Shown: piece by piece, positions 26,575 through 35,900 of the stretch
Layout of the letters: every line of letters starts with the position of its first letter
Numbering within the stretch: position 1 is the first letter of the stretch
From: Catenulispora pinistramenti
GTDB taxonomy: Bacteria; Actinomycetota; Actinomycetes; Streptomycetales; Catenulisporaceae
NCBI RefSeq assembly: GCF_018274385.1
Contig: NZ_JAAFYZ010000005.1
Coordinates: 58,306 to 122,305 of the forward strand
Direction of reading: 5' to 3'
Length of the DNA stretch: 64,000 nt
Made by a program: the position numbers and the translations under genes
Notes under the pieces: generated by a model
The model's input: only the letters and a program-made list of their open reading frames with translations
Databases searched by the model: none
Told to the model about the DNA's origin: nothing

Positions 26575-27752
26575 GGGGAGTGAGGGGTGGCCGAGGTGGG
26601 CGGGCCGGCGCCGGCCTGCTGGCCGGCGGAACAGTCCTGACCGCCCTGACCGCCACCCTGATCGGCCCCGGCGCGCCCGGAGCCGCCGCGGCCACGGCAC
26701 AGAACTGCCAATCCCCGGCGAAGACCGTCATCGCGACCCTGCCCTGGGCCCAGACCCTGCTCGCACCGCAACGCGCCTGGCAGTTCACGACCGGGGCGAA
26801 CGTCACGGTCGCCGTCATCGACTCCGGTGTCGACGCCGGCGTCCCGCAACTGAAGGGCCACGTCCTGCCCGGCCTGTCCCTGGACACCGCCGACGGCCCG
26901 GCGACCGCCGACTGCCTCGGCCACGGCACGATGGTCGCGGGCATCATCGCCGCCCAGCCGGTCTCCGGCATCGGTTTCGCCGGCGTCGCCCCCGGCGCGG
27001 TCATCCTCCCGATCCGGGTCTACAGCGACACCGGCACGACCAGCTCCGAGGACATGGCCAAGGCGATCGTCGCCGCCACCGGAGCCGGAGCGAAGGTCAT
27101 CAACATCTCGGCCGTCGCCCAGGCCTCCAGCCCCGACCTGGCCACGGCGGTCCAGTACGCCCAGGCCCACGACGTCCTGATCGTCGCCTCCGCCGGCAAC
27201 GACAACCAGCAGGCCGACGAGGTCACCTACCCGGCGGCCTACCCCGGCGTCATCGCCGTCGGCTCGATCACCGCCGCCGGCACCGTCGCCCAGACCTCGG
27301 AGACCGGCGGCTTCATCGACCTGGTGGCGCCGGGCGATACGATCCTCAGCCTCGGCATCGGCGGCCCCGGCCACGTCTACGACTCCGGGACGAGCTTCGC
27401 AGCCCCCTTCGTCGCCGCCACCGCCGCCCTCGTCCGCTCCTACTACCCGACCCTCACCGCACCGCAAGTGAAAGCCCGCCTGGAGACCACCGCGGACCAC
27501 CCGGCGAAAACCCTGCCGGACCCCCAGTACGGCTGGGGCGTCATCGACCCCTACCGCGCGGTCACCGCGATCCTCACCCCGGCGGCGGCACCCGTGCCGG
27601 GCGCGATCCCCCTGCCCCAGCTGAACGTGCATTCCCCGGCCAGTGCCCGCCACCTGTCCCTGGGATTCGCCGGCGCGGCCGGGGCGCTGGTGGTCCTGGT
27701 CCTGACTTGCTCGCGGTTGCTGGCGCGGGGGCGGGAGCGCGGCTGGCGTTAG
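26571..27752 (+). CDS. mycP: ESX-associated mycosin, subtilisin-like serine protease
   Basis: This 393-residue mycosin (S8 subtilase) of the ESX locus has an Arg-rich start, a hydrophobic signal segment (about 14-42), and a protease domain with catalytic D84 (VAVIDSGVD), H118 (LGHGTMVAGI) and S275 (SGTSFAAPF). N210 in SAGND is the oxyanion residue. A C-terminal transmembrane helix (about 361-385) anchors it outside the membrane, followed by an Arg-rich tail. Mycosins stabilise the ESX complex and can cut secreted substrates. The GTG start overlaps the eccC stop (GTGA), so expression is coupled. Confidence 0.95.
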   Translation: MRGVRGGRGGRAGAGLLAGGTVLTALTATLIGPGAPGAAAATAQNCQSPAKTVIATLPWAQTLLAPQRAWQFTTGANVTVAVIDSGVDAGVPQLKGHVLPGLSLDTADGPATADCLGHGTMVAGIIAAQPVSGIGFAGVAPGAVILPIRVYSDTGTTSSEDMAKAIVAATGAGAKVINISAVAQASSPDLATAVQYAQAHDVLIVASAGNDNQQADEVTYPAAYPGVIAVGSITAAGTVAQTSETGGFIDLVAPGDTILSLGIGGPGHVYDSGTSFAAPFVAATAALVRSYYPTLTAPQVKARLETTADHPAKTLPDPQYGWGVIDPYRAVTAILTPAAAPVPGAIPLPQLNVHSPASARHLSLGFAGAAGALVVLVLTCSRLLARGRERGWR

Positions 27753-27825
27753 TACCGCGCGGCGTCATCGCGGCAGATGAAGCCGGTCACGGTCGGCGCC
27801 GGCCAGCGAGAAGTGCGGTCCGCGC

Positions 27826-28554
27826 TCAGCTGCCGGCCGCGGCTTCGTCGAGCGCCAGCCGCAACGCCCGTAGCGCGTGGTGGACGCGGGACTTCACCGT
27901 GCCCTCGGGTACGCGCAGGTCGCGGGCGGCCTGCGGGATGGTCCGGTCGAGGATGTAGACGTACATCAGGGCCGTGCGGTGTTCCGGGGACAGCCGGGCC
28001 AGTCCTTGGAACACCACTTGCCGGTCCAGGACCAATGCGAGAGCGTCGCCGCCGGGCCCCGACATCCGTTCCAGGGGCTGGTCGTCGCATTCCGGGGGGC
28101 GCGCCGCGCGGGCGCGCAGTGAGTCCATCGCGATCCTGCGCGCCACCGTTTGCAGCCACGGACCCAGGGATTCCGGCTCGCCGCGCAGCGACGCGGCGTG
28201 CCGCCAGGCCCGCATCATCGTCTCCTGGACCAGGTCCTCCGCCAGTTGCCGGTCCCCGCCCGTCCAGCGCGACAGCAGCCGGAACAGCGGGCCCGAATGG
28301 GCACGGTGCAGCCTGCGCATCCATTCCTCGGAAGGGGCGGGGGGCTGGGACGGGATCGGGATCCGGTTCGACGCCGGGCTTGCCGAGTGCGGGGCACCGG
28401 TCGGCGGTGCGACGGGGCTGTCGGGCGCCGTCGCCCGCTGACGGGGTATCCGCGGGCGCGGTTGCCGGGCGCCGCTGTGTTCGGCAGTCCCATGGGCCCG
28501 CGCCGTCGTGGTCGTCGTAGCTGTCGTGGTCGTCGTAGTCGTCATGGTCGTCAT
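27826..28554 (-). CDS. ECF-like sigma-70 family sigma factor
   Basis: This 242-residue sigma factor has region 2 (about 85-150; PLFRLLSRWTGGD, DLVQETMMRAWRHA) and region 4 (about 185-235; LSPEHRTALMYVYI, VPEGTVKSRVHHALRAL), without regions 1 and 3. The first 20 residues are nearly all Thr/Met, and about 60 Pro/Ala-rich residues precede region 2. I chose the ATG at 28554, which follows GGGAG by seven bases. The frame is open further upstream, but without a comparable site. No anti-sigma gene is adjacent. It lies downstream of the LuxR-type regulator on the same strand and may form a regulatory pair with it for the ESX/giant-protein locus. That link is inferred from position. Confidence 0.88.
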   Translation of the reverse strand: MTTMTTTTTTTATTTTTARAHGTAEHSGARQPRPRIPRQRATAPDSPVAPPTGAPHSASPASNRIPIPSQPPAPSEEWMRRLHRAHSGPLFRLLSRWTGGDRQLAEDLVQETMMRAWRHAASLRGEPESLGPWLQTVARRIAMDSLRARAARPPECDDQPLERMSGPGGDALALVLDRQVVFQGLARLSPEHRTALMYVYILDRTIPQAARDLRVPEGTVKSRVHHALRALRLALDEAAAGS

Positions 28555-28724
28555 GGCGAATCTCCCGCCTGGCCTCGTCCGTTTCGTCACCTTGAGTCTC
28601 GGGCGGACGGGAGGCCGGAGACATCCGGCAGAATGACTGGCCGTGGGCCGCAGACATCCGTGAGTCTTACTTAGGGAACCGCCAGAAGCCCTGGCCACGG
28701 CCTACGTGAGGTGGTTCCGGCGCC

Positions 28725-31691
28725 TCAGTGCTGCGCGACCCGTTGGCCGGTTCCGTCGGTCACTCCTGCGCTCTCGGCGCTCTCCGCGATCTCCGCGATC
28801 TCGCGACGGGAACCGGCCTGCAGCTTGGCCAGGATGTGGGACACGTGGGTCTCGACCGTGCGCCGCGAGAGCAGCAGGCGTTTGGCGATCTCGGGATTGG
28901 ACCAGCCGGACCGGACCAGGTCGGCGACCCGGGTCTCGGTCTCGGTCAGCGCGGCCCAGCCGTTCTGGGGGCGGCGCCGGGTCTTGCGGACGCCGGGACG
29001 GACGCCGTGCGGGCGCAGGCGGGCCGACGCGCGCCGGGCGTCCCAGACCGCCCCCAGCCCCTCGTAGACGGCCAGTGCCTCCGCGGCGGCCGACCGCGCG
29101 TGGTCGACGCGCTCGGCGGCGGCCAGCAGCACCGCGGCGTCCTCCATCGCGTTGCCGTGCTCCAGCCGGCGCCCGGCCGTGCGGTAGGCGTCGGCGGCGG
29201 CCAAGACCAGGTCGGGGTCGGAGCCGATCAGACCGTGGCACCAGTCGCCGGCGGCGACGGCGCGGGGCAGCGGGTTGGCGCGGGCGTCGATGCGGGCGGC
29301 CTCGGCGGCCTGGCGCGCGGTCGGGAGGTCGGCGGTGTCCAGGGCCAGCCGGACCAGGTGCGGGAACATGGAAGCGCGGTCGTCCATGACGGCGTACTCG
29401 GGGTCGAGCAGAACCCTGAGTTCGGCGGCGGCGGCGTCGGCGCGGCCGGCGCTCTCGGCGGCGAGCGCGCGGGCCATCAGCAGGTACCCGCCGTTGTTGG
29501 TCTGGTACGCCACGGTGCCGGTGGCGTCGGGCAGGGCGTGCAGGTGCCGGTTGGCGGTGCGCCGGTCGTCGCGATGCCCGGCGATGAGCGCTTCGACGCC
29601 GTGTACCACCGTGGGCAGGTACTGCACGAACGCGTTGCGGGTGGGGTCTGCGAACGTGGCCAGTTCCGCGCGCGCGTCGTCCCACCGGCCCTGCTGGTAT
29701 GCCAGCTCCCCGGCCAGGACGATCAGGGAGTTGATCCGCGGGGTCCCGGTCCGTTCGGCGAGCGCCCGCGCGGTCCGCATCCGTTCGGCCGCCTCGGCGA
29801 ACCGGTCGAGGTTGATCAGCGCCGCGGCCTGGTTCGCGGACAGCAGCAGCCGCAGATCCGTCAGCTCCGGCTCGGCGTGGATCACGGCCAGGGCCTGATC
29901 GATGGCCTCGACGGTGCCGGTCATGTCACCGCGGGCGAACCGGGACATCGCCATCGTGTGCAGGGCGTATCCCGCGGTCATCGGATCGGGGTCGGGGCCG
30001 CCGGCGGCCAGGATCCGTTTCGCCGCCTCGGCTGCCTCGTCATAGTGGTCCGCACTCAGACCGGCCATCGCCGCCAGGACGCCGAGCCTGGGCTGCCAGA
30101 CCGGCGAGGCCCGCGGGTCGGCCACGGCCCGGGCGATGAGGTCGTGGGCTTCCCCGAGCCGGTTGGTGCGCATCAGCGTGTAGCCCAGGAACCACACGGC
30201 CTGACCGTGGCGCTCGCGCGATGCCGGAGCCGCCAGGATCCGCCGGGTGGACTGTTCGGCCTGCTCGTAGCGGGCCATCAGGAACGACAGCGCGGCCAGG
30301 TGGTCCTCCAGGACGTCGCGCCGCGGGTCGTCGTGCGCCGCGTTGCCGAGCGCGTGCCCGATGAGCTCGGCCGCGACGTCGGGGGCGCGGCGGGACAGGC
30401 CGGCGGCGTTCTCGGCCAGCCAGTCCAGCTCCCAGCCGTCGGCGGCGTCCGTCGCGGCGAGCAGCAACTCGGCCACCTTCTCGACCGGCGCGCCGCCGGC
30501 CGTCAGGGCTTTGGCGGCGTCCCGGCGCAGGGTGACCCGCAGCGGGCCGGGTATGGACTCCTGCAGGGCCTCTCGCAGCAGCTCATGCCGGAACCGGAGC
30601 CGGATCCCCTCCGATTCCAGCACCCCGGCGGCGATGGCCTCCTCCATCGTCGGGGCCAGGTCCAGGGCCGAGCGGCCCAGCACTTGGGTCAGCTCCGCGA
30701 CGGAGAAGTCAGCGCCGAGCAGGGCGGCGGTCCGCAGCACTTCGCGCGTGTCGGCGGACACGAAGTCGATGCGGTCGGCGATCGCGGACGCGAGCGTCCG
30801 CCAGCTCTGGCGGGCGTGCAGCCCCCGGCTGTCCGCCGCCTGTTCGGCGTCCGGTCCGGCCACGTCGGCGAGCTCTGTGACCGGGCCCGACGGCGTCGCG
30901 ATCCGGACCCGGGCCAAGGCGTCCAGGAGCTCGCGCACGTAGAACGGGTTGCCGGCGCCCAGCTCCAGCCGCTCGGCCAGGGCCGGTCCCGGCGGCGCGC
31001 CGGTCACCCGGCGGGTGAGTTCGGCGACCGCCTCGCGCGGCAGCCGGTCCAGGGACAGGACCGATCCGTATCGGGCCTTGATCTCCCGCCGGAGCCGGAC
31101 CAGATCGGTCCGTCGCGGTACCGGGCGGCAGGCCCCCACCAGGAGCAGGGGCAGCTGTAGTGTCGCCCGGCACAGGTGGTGCCACACCAGCAGGCTGGCC
31201 TCGTCGGCGCACTGCAGGTCGTCGACCGCCATCACCAGGGGGCCGTTCGCGCAGAGCCGGTCCACCAGCTCCAGCAGCCGCTCCACGCCGGCCATCACCG
31301 GATCGCCGCCGACCAGCGAGACGCTCCACCCGCGCGCGGTGGCCTCGGCGTCGTCGTCGGCGCGCGGCGGGGACGGACTGCCGCCGTACTCGCCGGTCGC
31401 CGCCCACACCCGCAGCGGGTCCGGGGAACGGGGGTCCACGCCGAGGGCGTCGAGCAACACAGCGAGCGGGAATCGCTGTCGAAGTTCGTCGCAGGTGCTG
31501 TGGGACACCTCGAAGCCGGCCCGCCGCGCCTGGTCCCGAAGCACCGCGACCAGCGTGGACTTCCCGATCCCGGCCTCGCCCTCGAGCAGTGCGCAGCCGC
31601 CGCGGCCGTGGGCCAGCCGGTCCAGGAAATCCTGGAACACAGCGAGTTCGGCATCCCTTGCGACCAGACCGTCCAGCGAGGTCGGCGTCAC
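28725..31691 (-). CDS. Large LuxR-family regulator with AAA-type ATPase (LAL)
   Basis: This 988-residue LAL-type transcription regulator begins with an AAA/STAND-like ATPase: Walker A GEAGIGKST (38-46, K44) and Walker B VMAVDDLQ (153-160). A long helical TPR-like middle part follows. A LuxR-type helix-turn-helix closes the protein (about 915-970; LTETETRVADLV, NPEIAKRLLLSRRTVETHVSHIL). Such proteins switch genes on in response to a small ligand with ATP binding. I use the GTG at 31691, which has AGGAGG six bases before it. Upstream codons in frame look like non-coding sequence. It sits between the WXG100 gene and the sigma factor, so it is a likely regulator of this locus. Confidence 0.9.
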   Translation of the reverse strand: MTPTSLDGLVARDAELAVFQDFLDRLAHGRGGCALLEGEAGIGKSTLVAVLRDQARRAGFEVSHSTCDELRQRFPLAVLLDALGVDPRSPDPLRVWAATGEYGGSPSPPRADDDAEATARGWSVSLVGGDPVMAGVERLLELVDRLCANGPLVMAVDDLQCADEASLLVWHHLCRATLQLPLLLVGACRPVPRRTDLVRLRREIKARYGSVLSLDRLPREAVAELTRRVTGAPPGPALAERLELGAGNPFYVRELLDALARVRIATPSGPVTELADVAGPDAEQAADSRGLHARQSWRTLASAIADRIDFVSADTREVLRTAALLGADFSVAELTQVLGRSALDLAPTMEEAIAAGVLESEGIRLRFRHELLREALQESIPGPLRVTLRRDAAKALTAGGAPVEKVAELLLAATDAADGWELDWLAENAAGLSRRAPDVAAELIGHALGNAAHDDPRRDVLEDHLAALSFLMARYEQAEQSTRRILAAPASRERHGQAVWFLGYTLMRTNRLGEAHDLIARAVADPRASPVWQPRLGVLAAMAGLSADHYDEAAEAAKRILAAGGPDPDPMTAGYALHTMAMSRFARGDMTGTVEAIDQALAVIHAEPELTDLRLLLSANQAAALINLDRFAEAAERMRTARALAERTGTPRINSLIVLAGELAYQQGRWDDARAELATFADPTRNAFVQYLPTVVHGVEALIAGHRDDRRTANRHLHALPDATGTVAYQTNNGGYLLMARALAAESAGRADAAAAELRVLLDPEYAVMDDRASMFPHLVRLALDTADLPTARQAAEAARIDARANPLPRAVAAGDWCHGLIGSDPDLVLAAADAYRTAGRRLEHGNAMEDAAVLLAAAERVDHARSAAAEALAVYEGLGAVWDARRASARLRPHGVRPGVRKTRRRPQNGWAALTETETRVADLVRSGWSNPEIAKRLLLSRRTVETHVSHILAKLQAGSRREIAEIAESAESAGVTDGTGQRVAQH

Positions 31692-31962
31692 TCCCCGCCT
31701 CCTGGACGCCGCGGGGGGAGATCGCGTCGGTCGTCCGGGGCGGGGGCGGGATCGAACATGGCCCCACATTAGCCAGTTCCGCTGTGCGGTGTGAGGGTTC
31801 TGCGAGCGGTTCCGGTTCCGGGTGAACGATTCCTTGATCGAGCGCGTAGCGGCCGGGAGCGCGGTCCGGACAACGATGGCGAGACCTTCCAGGTGCCGCA
31901 GGGCCACGGCCAAGCGGGTTCGGGCCTGGGCCGATCACCGGGACGCGGCGAGTCCTGATCCG

Positions 31963-32307
31963 CTACTTCGCCGGGGTCGCAGGGTCCTGCGGCTGCCGCA
32001 GGTTCCTGGCGATGTCGCCGGTGGCGTCCTCGGTCTGGGTGAAGCCCAGCACCGTGGTCCGGACGCCGTCGTGCATGCTCTTGATCGCGTCGCCGGTGCT
32101 GGTGATCCCGTCTTCCATCTGCTGGGTCAGCGGCAGGTACTTCGTCGCGAAGGTGTTGCCGGTCTTGTCATCGCCCCAGCAGCCGTTGTACTCCTTGAGC
32201 TGGTCGACCAGCCCGCTGGCCAGGCTCCGCATCTGGTCCATGACGTACTGGATCGGCGGCATGGCCTGGTTGATCATGTCGGTGTCGACGGACAGTTCGT
32301 CAGCCAT
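31963..32307 (-). CDS. WXG100-family ESX secretion protein
   Basis: This 114-residue WXG100-type small helical protein probably leaves the cell through ESX. Two helices flank the central turn, GCWGDDKTGNTFATKY, where W-x-G is kept as W-G in the way of actinobacterial WXG100 variants. Length fits the family. The C-terminal tail ends in Pro/Ala-rich residues with no clear Y-x-x-x-D/E export signal, though the body contains aromatic residues. It begins with the ATG at 32307, overlapping the YbaB-like stop by eight bases (ATGGCTGA) and preceded by a good GGAGGAAAC site. No second WXG100 partner is seen in the window, so a homodimer or a distant partner is expected. Confidence 0.88.
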   Translation of the reverse strand: MADELSVDTDMINQAMPPIQYVMDQMRSLASGLVDQLKEYNGCWGDDKTGNTFATKYLPLTQQMEDGITSTGDAIKSMHDGVRTTVLGFTQTEDATGDIARNLRQPQDPATPAK

Positions 32308-32752
32308 GGTTTCCTCCGAGCATGTGCGAGGCGGACCGGCCGCCGTCGATGTAGTCGCGGACCACTTCCGGCATCGGCGGCTCTTCCGGCATCGCCTGGG
32401 CCAGGTCTGTGGTGCCCTTGATCAGGTCGGCGAAGTTCAGGCCGCCGGGCAGCTTGGGCAGGACCAGTTCCTGGATCGCGGCCATCGCCTTGGTCTGGGC
32501 CTCCTGCGCGGTGGTCAAGATGAGCTCGGCCAGTTCGGCGGGCGGCAGCCGCTTGTAGGCGCCGGTCGGGAACTCCAGGGCCTTCAGCTCGCCCTGCGCC
32601 CCGACGGTCACCTTGACCACCTGCCGCGGCGCGGTCGCCGAGGAGGCGACCTCGCGCATCTTGCGCTGGATCTGGCCGGCCTCGGCCCGCCGCTGCCGGT
32701 ACTGCTCGAGGAGCTGGTCGACGTCCTCGGGGAAGGCGTTGAGATTGGACAT
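32300..32752 (-). CDS. YbaB/EbfC-like protein
   Basis: This small protein (150 residues from the ATG at 32752) matches the YbaB/EbfC nucleoid-associated fold. It has a helical start (EDVDQLLEQYRQRRAEAGQIQRKM), a VKVTVGAQGELKALEF beta segment, and a final helix ELILTTAQEAQTKAM. YbaB-like genes are common beside ESX WXG100 genes, where they may act as chaperones or coupling factors instead of DNA-binding proteins. The C-terminal 50 residues are unusual and Pro/Asp-rich. An alternative ATG at 32782 is possible. Neither start has a strong ribosome site. It ends inside the WXG100 start, so the two genes are coupled. Confidence 0.8.
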   Translation of the reverse strand: MSNLNAFPEDVDQLLEQYRQRRAEAGQIQRKMREVASSATAPRQVVKVTVGAQGELKALEFPTGAYKRLPPAELAELILTTAQEAQTKAMAAIQELVLPKLPGGLNFADLIKGTTDLAQAMPEEPPMPEVVRDYIDGGRSASHMLGGNHG

Positions 32753-32816
32753 GGCCCGCTGAGCCCTTTCGGTGGGGGACATCTGCTCTTCGAATCTACG
32801 AGCCCTGACGCAGGAG

Positions 32817-32853
32817 TGTTCAGGCTGAACACAGGCCTGTGCCCGGGTGAACA
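32817..32853. promoter_or_regulatory. TGTTCA/TGAACA operator-like palindrome
   Basis: TGTTCAGGCTGAACA (32817-32831) is a perfect inverted repeat with a 3-base centre. A third TGAACA half-site lies at 32848-32853. They sit in the 212-base gap between the giant gene stop and the YbaB-like start. They are good candidates for the binding site of a dimeric regulator and suggest that the ybaB-WXG100 pair has its own promoter. Confidence 0.6.
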
Positions 32854-32964
32854 TCACCGGATACCCGATCGGACGGCCGGGGCCGGACGCCGGACGGCGT
32901 GCCGGTCCGGTGTCCCGGCCGCGGCCAGTGCCCGCGGCGTCGGTGCGGATCAGGGGACTGATAA

Positions 32965-35900
32965 TCACGGCGCCGCGCCCTCAAGACGGTGGATGAGCTT
33001 GTCCACTTCGGCCGACAGCCTCGGCACCTGGAATGCGGACTGGCCGGGCAGCCGGGTCCCGAGCTCGGCGAGGTGCTGCCGCAGCCGGCGAAGGGCGGCG
33101 ATCGCCTGGTCGCGCAGCTCTCGCACCCGCGCGGGCGCCGTCTGCCCGCCGCCGCCGCTGACGGCCTGGAGCCCGCGCAGGATCGGCGCGGCGACGCCGA
33201 GCGTCGCGATGGTCCCGGGCTCCGCCTTGCTGATGCCGTCCAGCTGGGCGATGGCGGTGAACAGGCCTATCGGGTCCTGCGATTCCGCGGCGGCGAGCAG
33301 TCGGGCGGCCAGCCGCCGCTCTCTCGCGGCGGCGCCGGAGTCCTTGGCGGCTGCTTGGGCTTCGGCCTCCGCGTAGACGGCTCGCGCCAGGTCTCCCAGT
33401 TCGCGGTAGCCGGCCCGGAAGTCCGCCGGGGTCCGCATCAGCGGGCGCACGGCGCGCATCTCCACGACCGCGGCGGCCGGATCCAGGCGCGCCTTGGCCT
33501 TGCGCATGATGCCGCTCTTCGGCCCCGGGTTGGTGTCCATCTGGGCGAAGTCTGTGCGGACGTTGAGCACTTCTGACTGGCTCAGGATCTCCGCGACGGG
33601 TTTCAGGGCGTTGTCGATGTAGTCCGCGAGGCTCGCGCGGTCGTTCGTGCCGACCCGGAAGCGCAGGGGCCGCTCGCGGTCGTCGACTTGTGCGGCCCTG
33701 AGGTGGTCGTCGAAGCGTCGCTTGATCTGCTCCGCGTTGTCCGCGAGGAACTTCTTGGCCGACTTCGAGAGCCCTTCCCGCAGGCCGCTGAGCGAGGTCC
33801 GGGACGCGGTCAGCGAGTAGTTCTTGGTGTGCACGCCGGTGTTGTCGATGGGTGCGGCGATCGCGGCGGCCTGGGTGTATGCCAAGGCCAGGAAGCCGCG
33901 TACCTCGTTGACGGTCTTGTCCGAGCCGAACAGGTCCAAGGCGAAACCGGGGACGTCGACTCCGCTGAACTCAGGGCGGTGCTGCTTGGCGAACATCGCC
34001 GCGAACTCGGTGCCGATCTCGCGGCCGGCCAGCGCATACCGCCCGGCCTGCACGGTGATCGGGCGTCTGGGGTCTGTCTTGGTCTCCGCGAACTGGATGA
34101 GCCGATACAGGCCGGACAAGGGAACGCCGACGGTGTAGTGCGTGTAGATGCGAGTGCCCGCGCCGCCGGCCGGACCCACGTGCGATTTGACGGTCGCACC
34201 CGCGAAGGCGTTGGTCGGCCTCCCGCCGGCTGCCGCGAGCCACTCAGGCGTGAAGATCCTCTCGATGGGTTGGCCGGCGGAGTCCGGTCCGTGGCCCGCG
34301 GTCGCCTCGTGAAGTCTGGCCACCACGGCCTCGATGGCGGCCAGGACCTGGTCCTCGGTGAGTCTTCCCACGTCACCGCGGACGACCACGCTGGGCTTGG
34401 TGATCAACTCCAGGATCCGGGCGCGCCGGCCGTCGAAGTGTGCGTGATCCGTCATGACCTTGATGGCGGGCGTCTCCAGAAGGGTGACGTCGTACTCGAA
34501 CGACGTCGTGCTCTCCGGGATGATCACCTCGAAGTCGCGCATCTCCGCCTCCCCGCCCATCGCCGAGACCTGCGGGTGGGTGTGCCGGTCGAGCATTGCG
34601 AGCGCCACCGATGAGGACTCCACGGCCCGCGTGAGCGCCCCCGGGTCGGCCTTTCCGGTCGGTTCGATGACCAGGGCCCGGGCTTCGACCAGCGGTGCGG
34701 CGGACCGGGTGTGGTCCAGGAGCCGCGCGTCGGACCCGGCGGTCAGGTCGAGCAGGCGGGGACGGCCATCGGTGGGGTTGTAGACCGCGGTGGCGTGGCC
34801 GGTGCCGGCGCGGGTGACTCCTCGGGTCACGACCAGGGCCAGCCGGCCCCGGACCTTCCCGACCGCCGTTGTCACGTCCTCCCACGCGGTGACCGGCGTC
34901 CAATCCGCTGCTGTGACCCGCTCGTTCCCGACGGTCCTGAGTCCGAGCGCCGCGTGGTCCAGCGGTCGGGTGCTGAGCGCGCTGCTCTCCTGGCCCGCGG
35001 CCTCGGGCCCGAGGCCGCCGAACACCTGCCGTCGCAGTTCCCTGACGAACAGTACGCACGCACCCGGAACGTCGTCCTGCGCGATCTCCGTGCGGGCCAC
35101 GGCGGCGGCCGCGTCCGCCTTCGCCTGCTCCAGGTCCGCCGGCGTGAGGACCCGGTCGGAACGGGGCGTCGTCAGATCCCTGTGTTGCGCGGCGTTGTCG
35201 GGCGCCTGCAACCGAGCGCGCCGAGAACGCTCCCCGAGCCAGTCCCCGTCGGCGTCGCCGATCACCGGGTTCCCGGCGGCCGGGTGCAGCAGCTCGGCGA
35301 CGTCCGAAGGCAGGATCCGGTCGAGTCCGGGCAGGCCGGTTCCGCGCGCCGCGTCGTCCGACGCGGAGTAGGTCACGGCCCGAAGGCGGGCGCGCAGCAC
35401 GGGGTGGGCGGCCAGGAACCCGAAGGCGGCCCGCCAGACCGATTCCGGGTCGTGGTGGATGGCCACGGCCCTCGCGATCTCGGTCAGGTGCAGATCGCCG
35501 TTGCGGTTGTACAGGCTGCGGGCCATCGAGTGCACCACTCGCTGGGTGAACAGCAGGGTGTCAGCCTTCGACCAGGAGCGGGCCAGCCGTTCTTGCGGCG
35601 CCTGCCAACTGCGATCCGAGCCGCTGCGGATCCCGCGCACGCGGGGTGCGCTCTCGCGGGTGAACCCGGCGGCCTCGATGGAGTCGTAGGTGACGCCGGG
35701 TCCGCTGCGGAACATCACGGAGCGGCGTTGCAGGCTCGCGTCGTGGGCGGTGCGCTGCGCGTTGCGGGCGAACAGCTCCGCCTGGTTCAGGTCGTAGTTC
35801 GTCCGCAGTCTGTCTGCGTACAGATCGACCAGGTGATGGTCGGGGACACCCGCGAAGATGTCGTTGGTGATCTCCCCGGTCCTGGAGGCGCCTATGGCGA

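Noticed and set aside
22363..26700. Upstream extension of the EccD frame across eccC
   Set aside because: The extension overlaps eccC, whose three ATPase domains are certain. A normal start with ribosome site exists at 22362.
31692..31962. An N-terminal extension of the LAL regulator or a small gene
   Set aside because: Codons in this gap look non-coding, and the GTG at 31691 has a strong AGGAGG site. No small gene with a ribosome site is seen.
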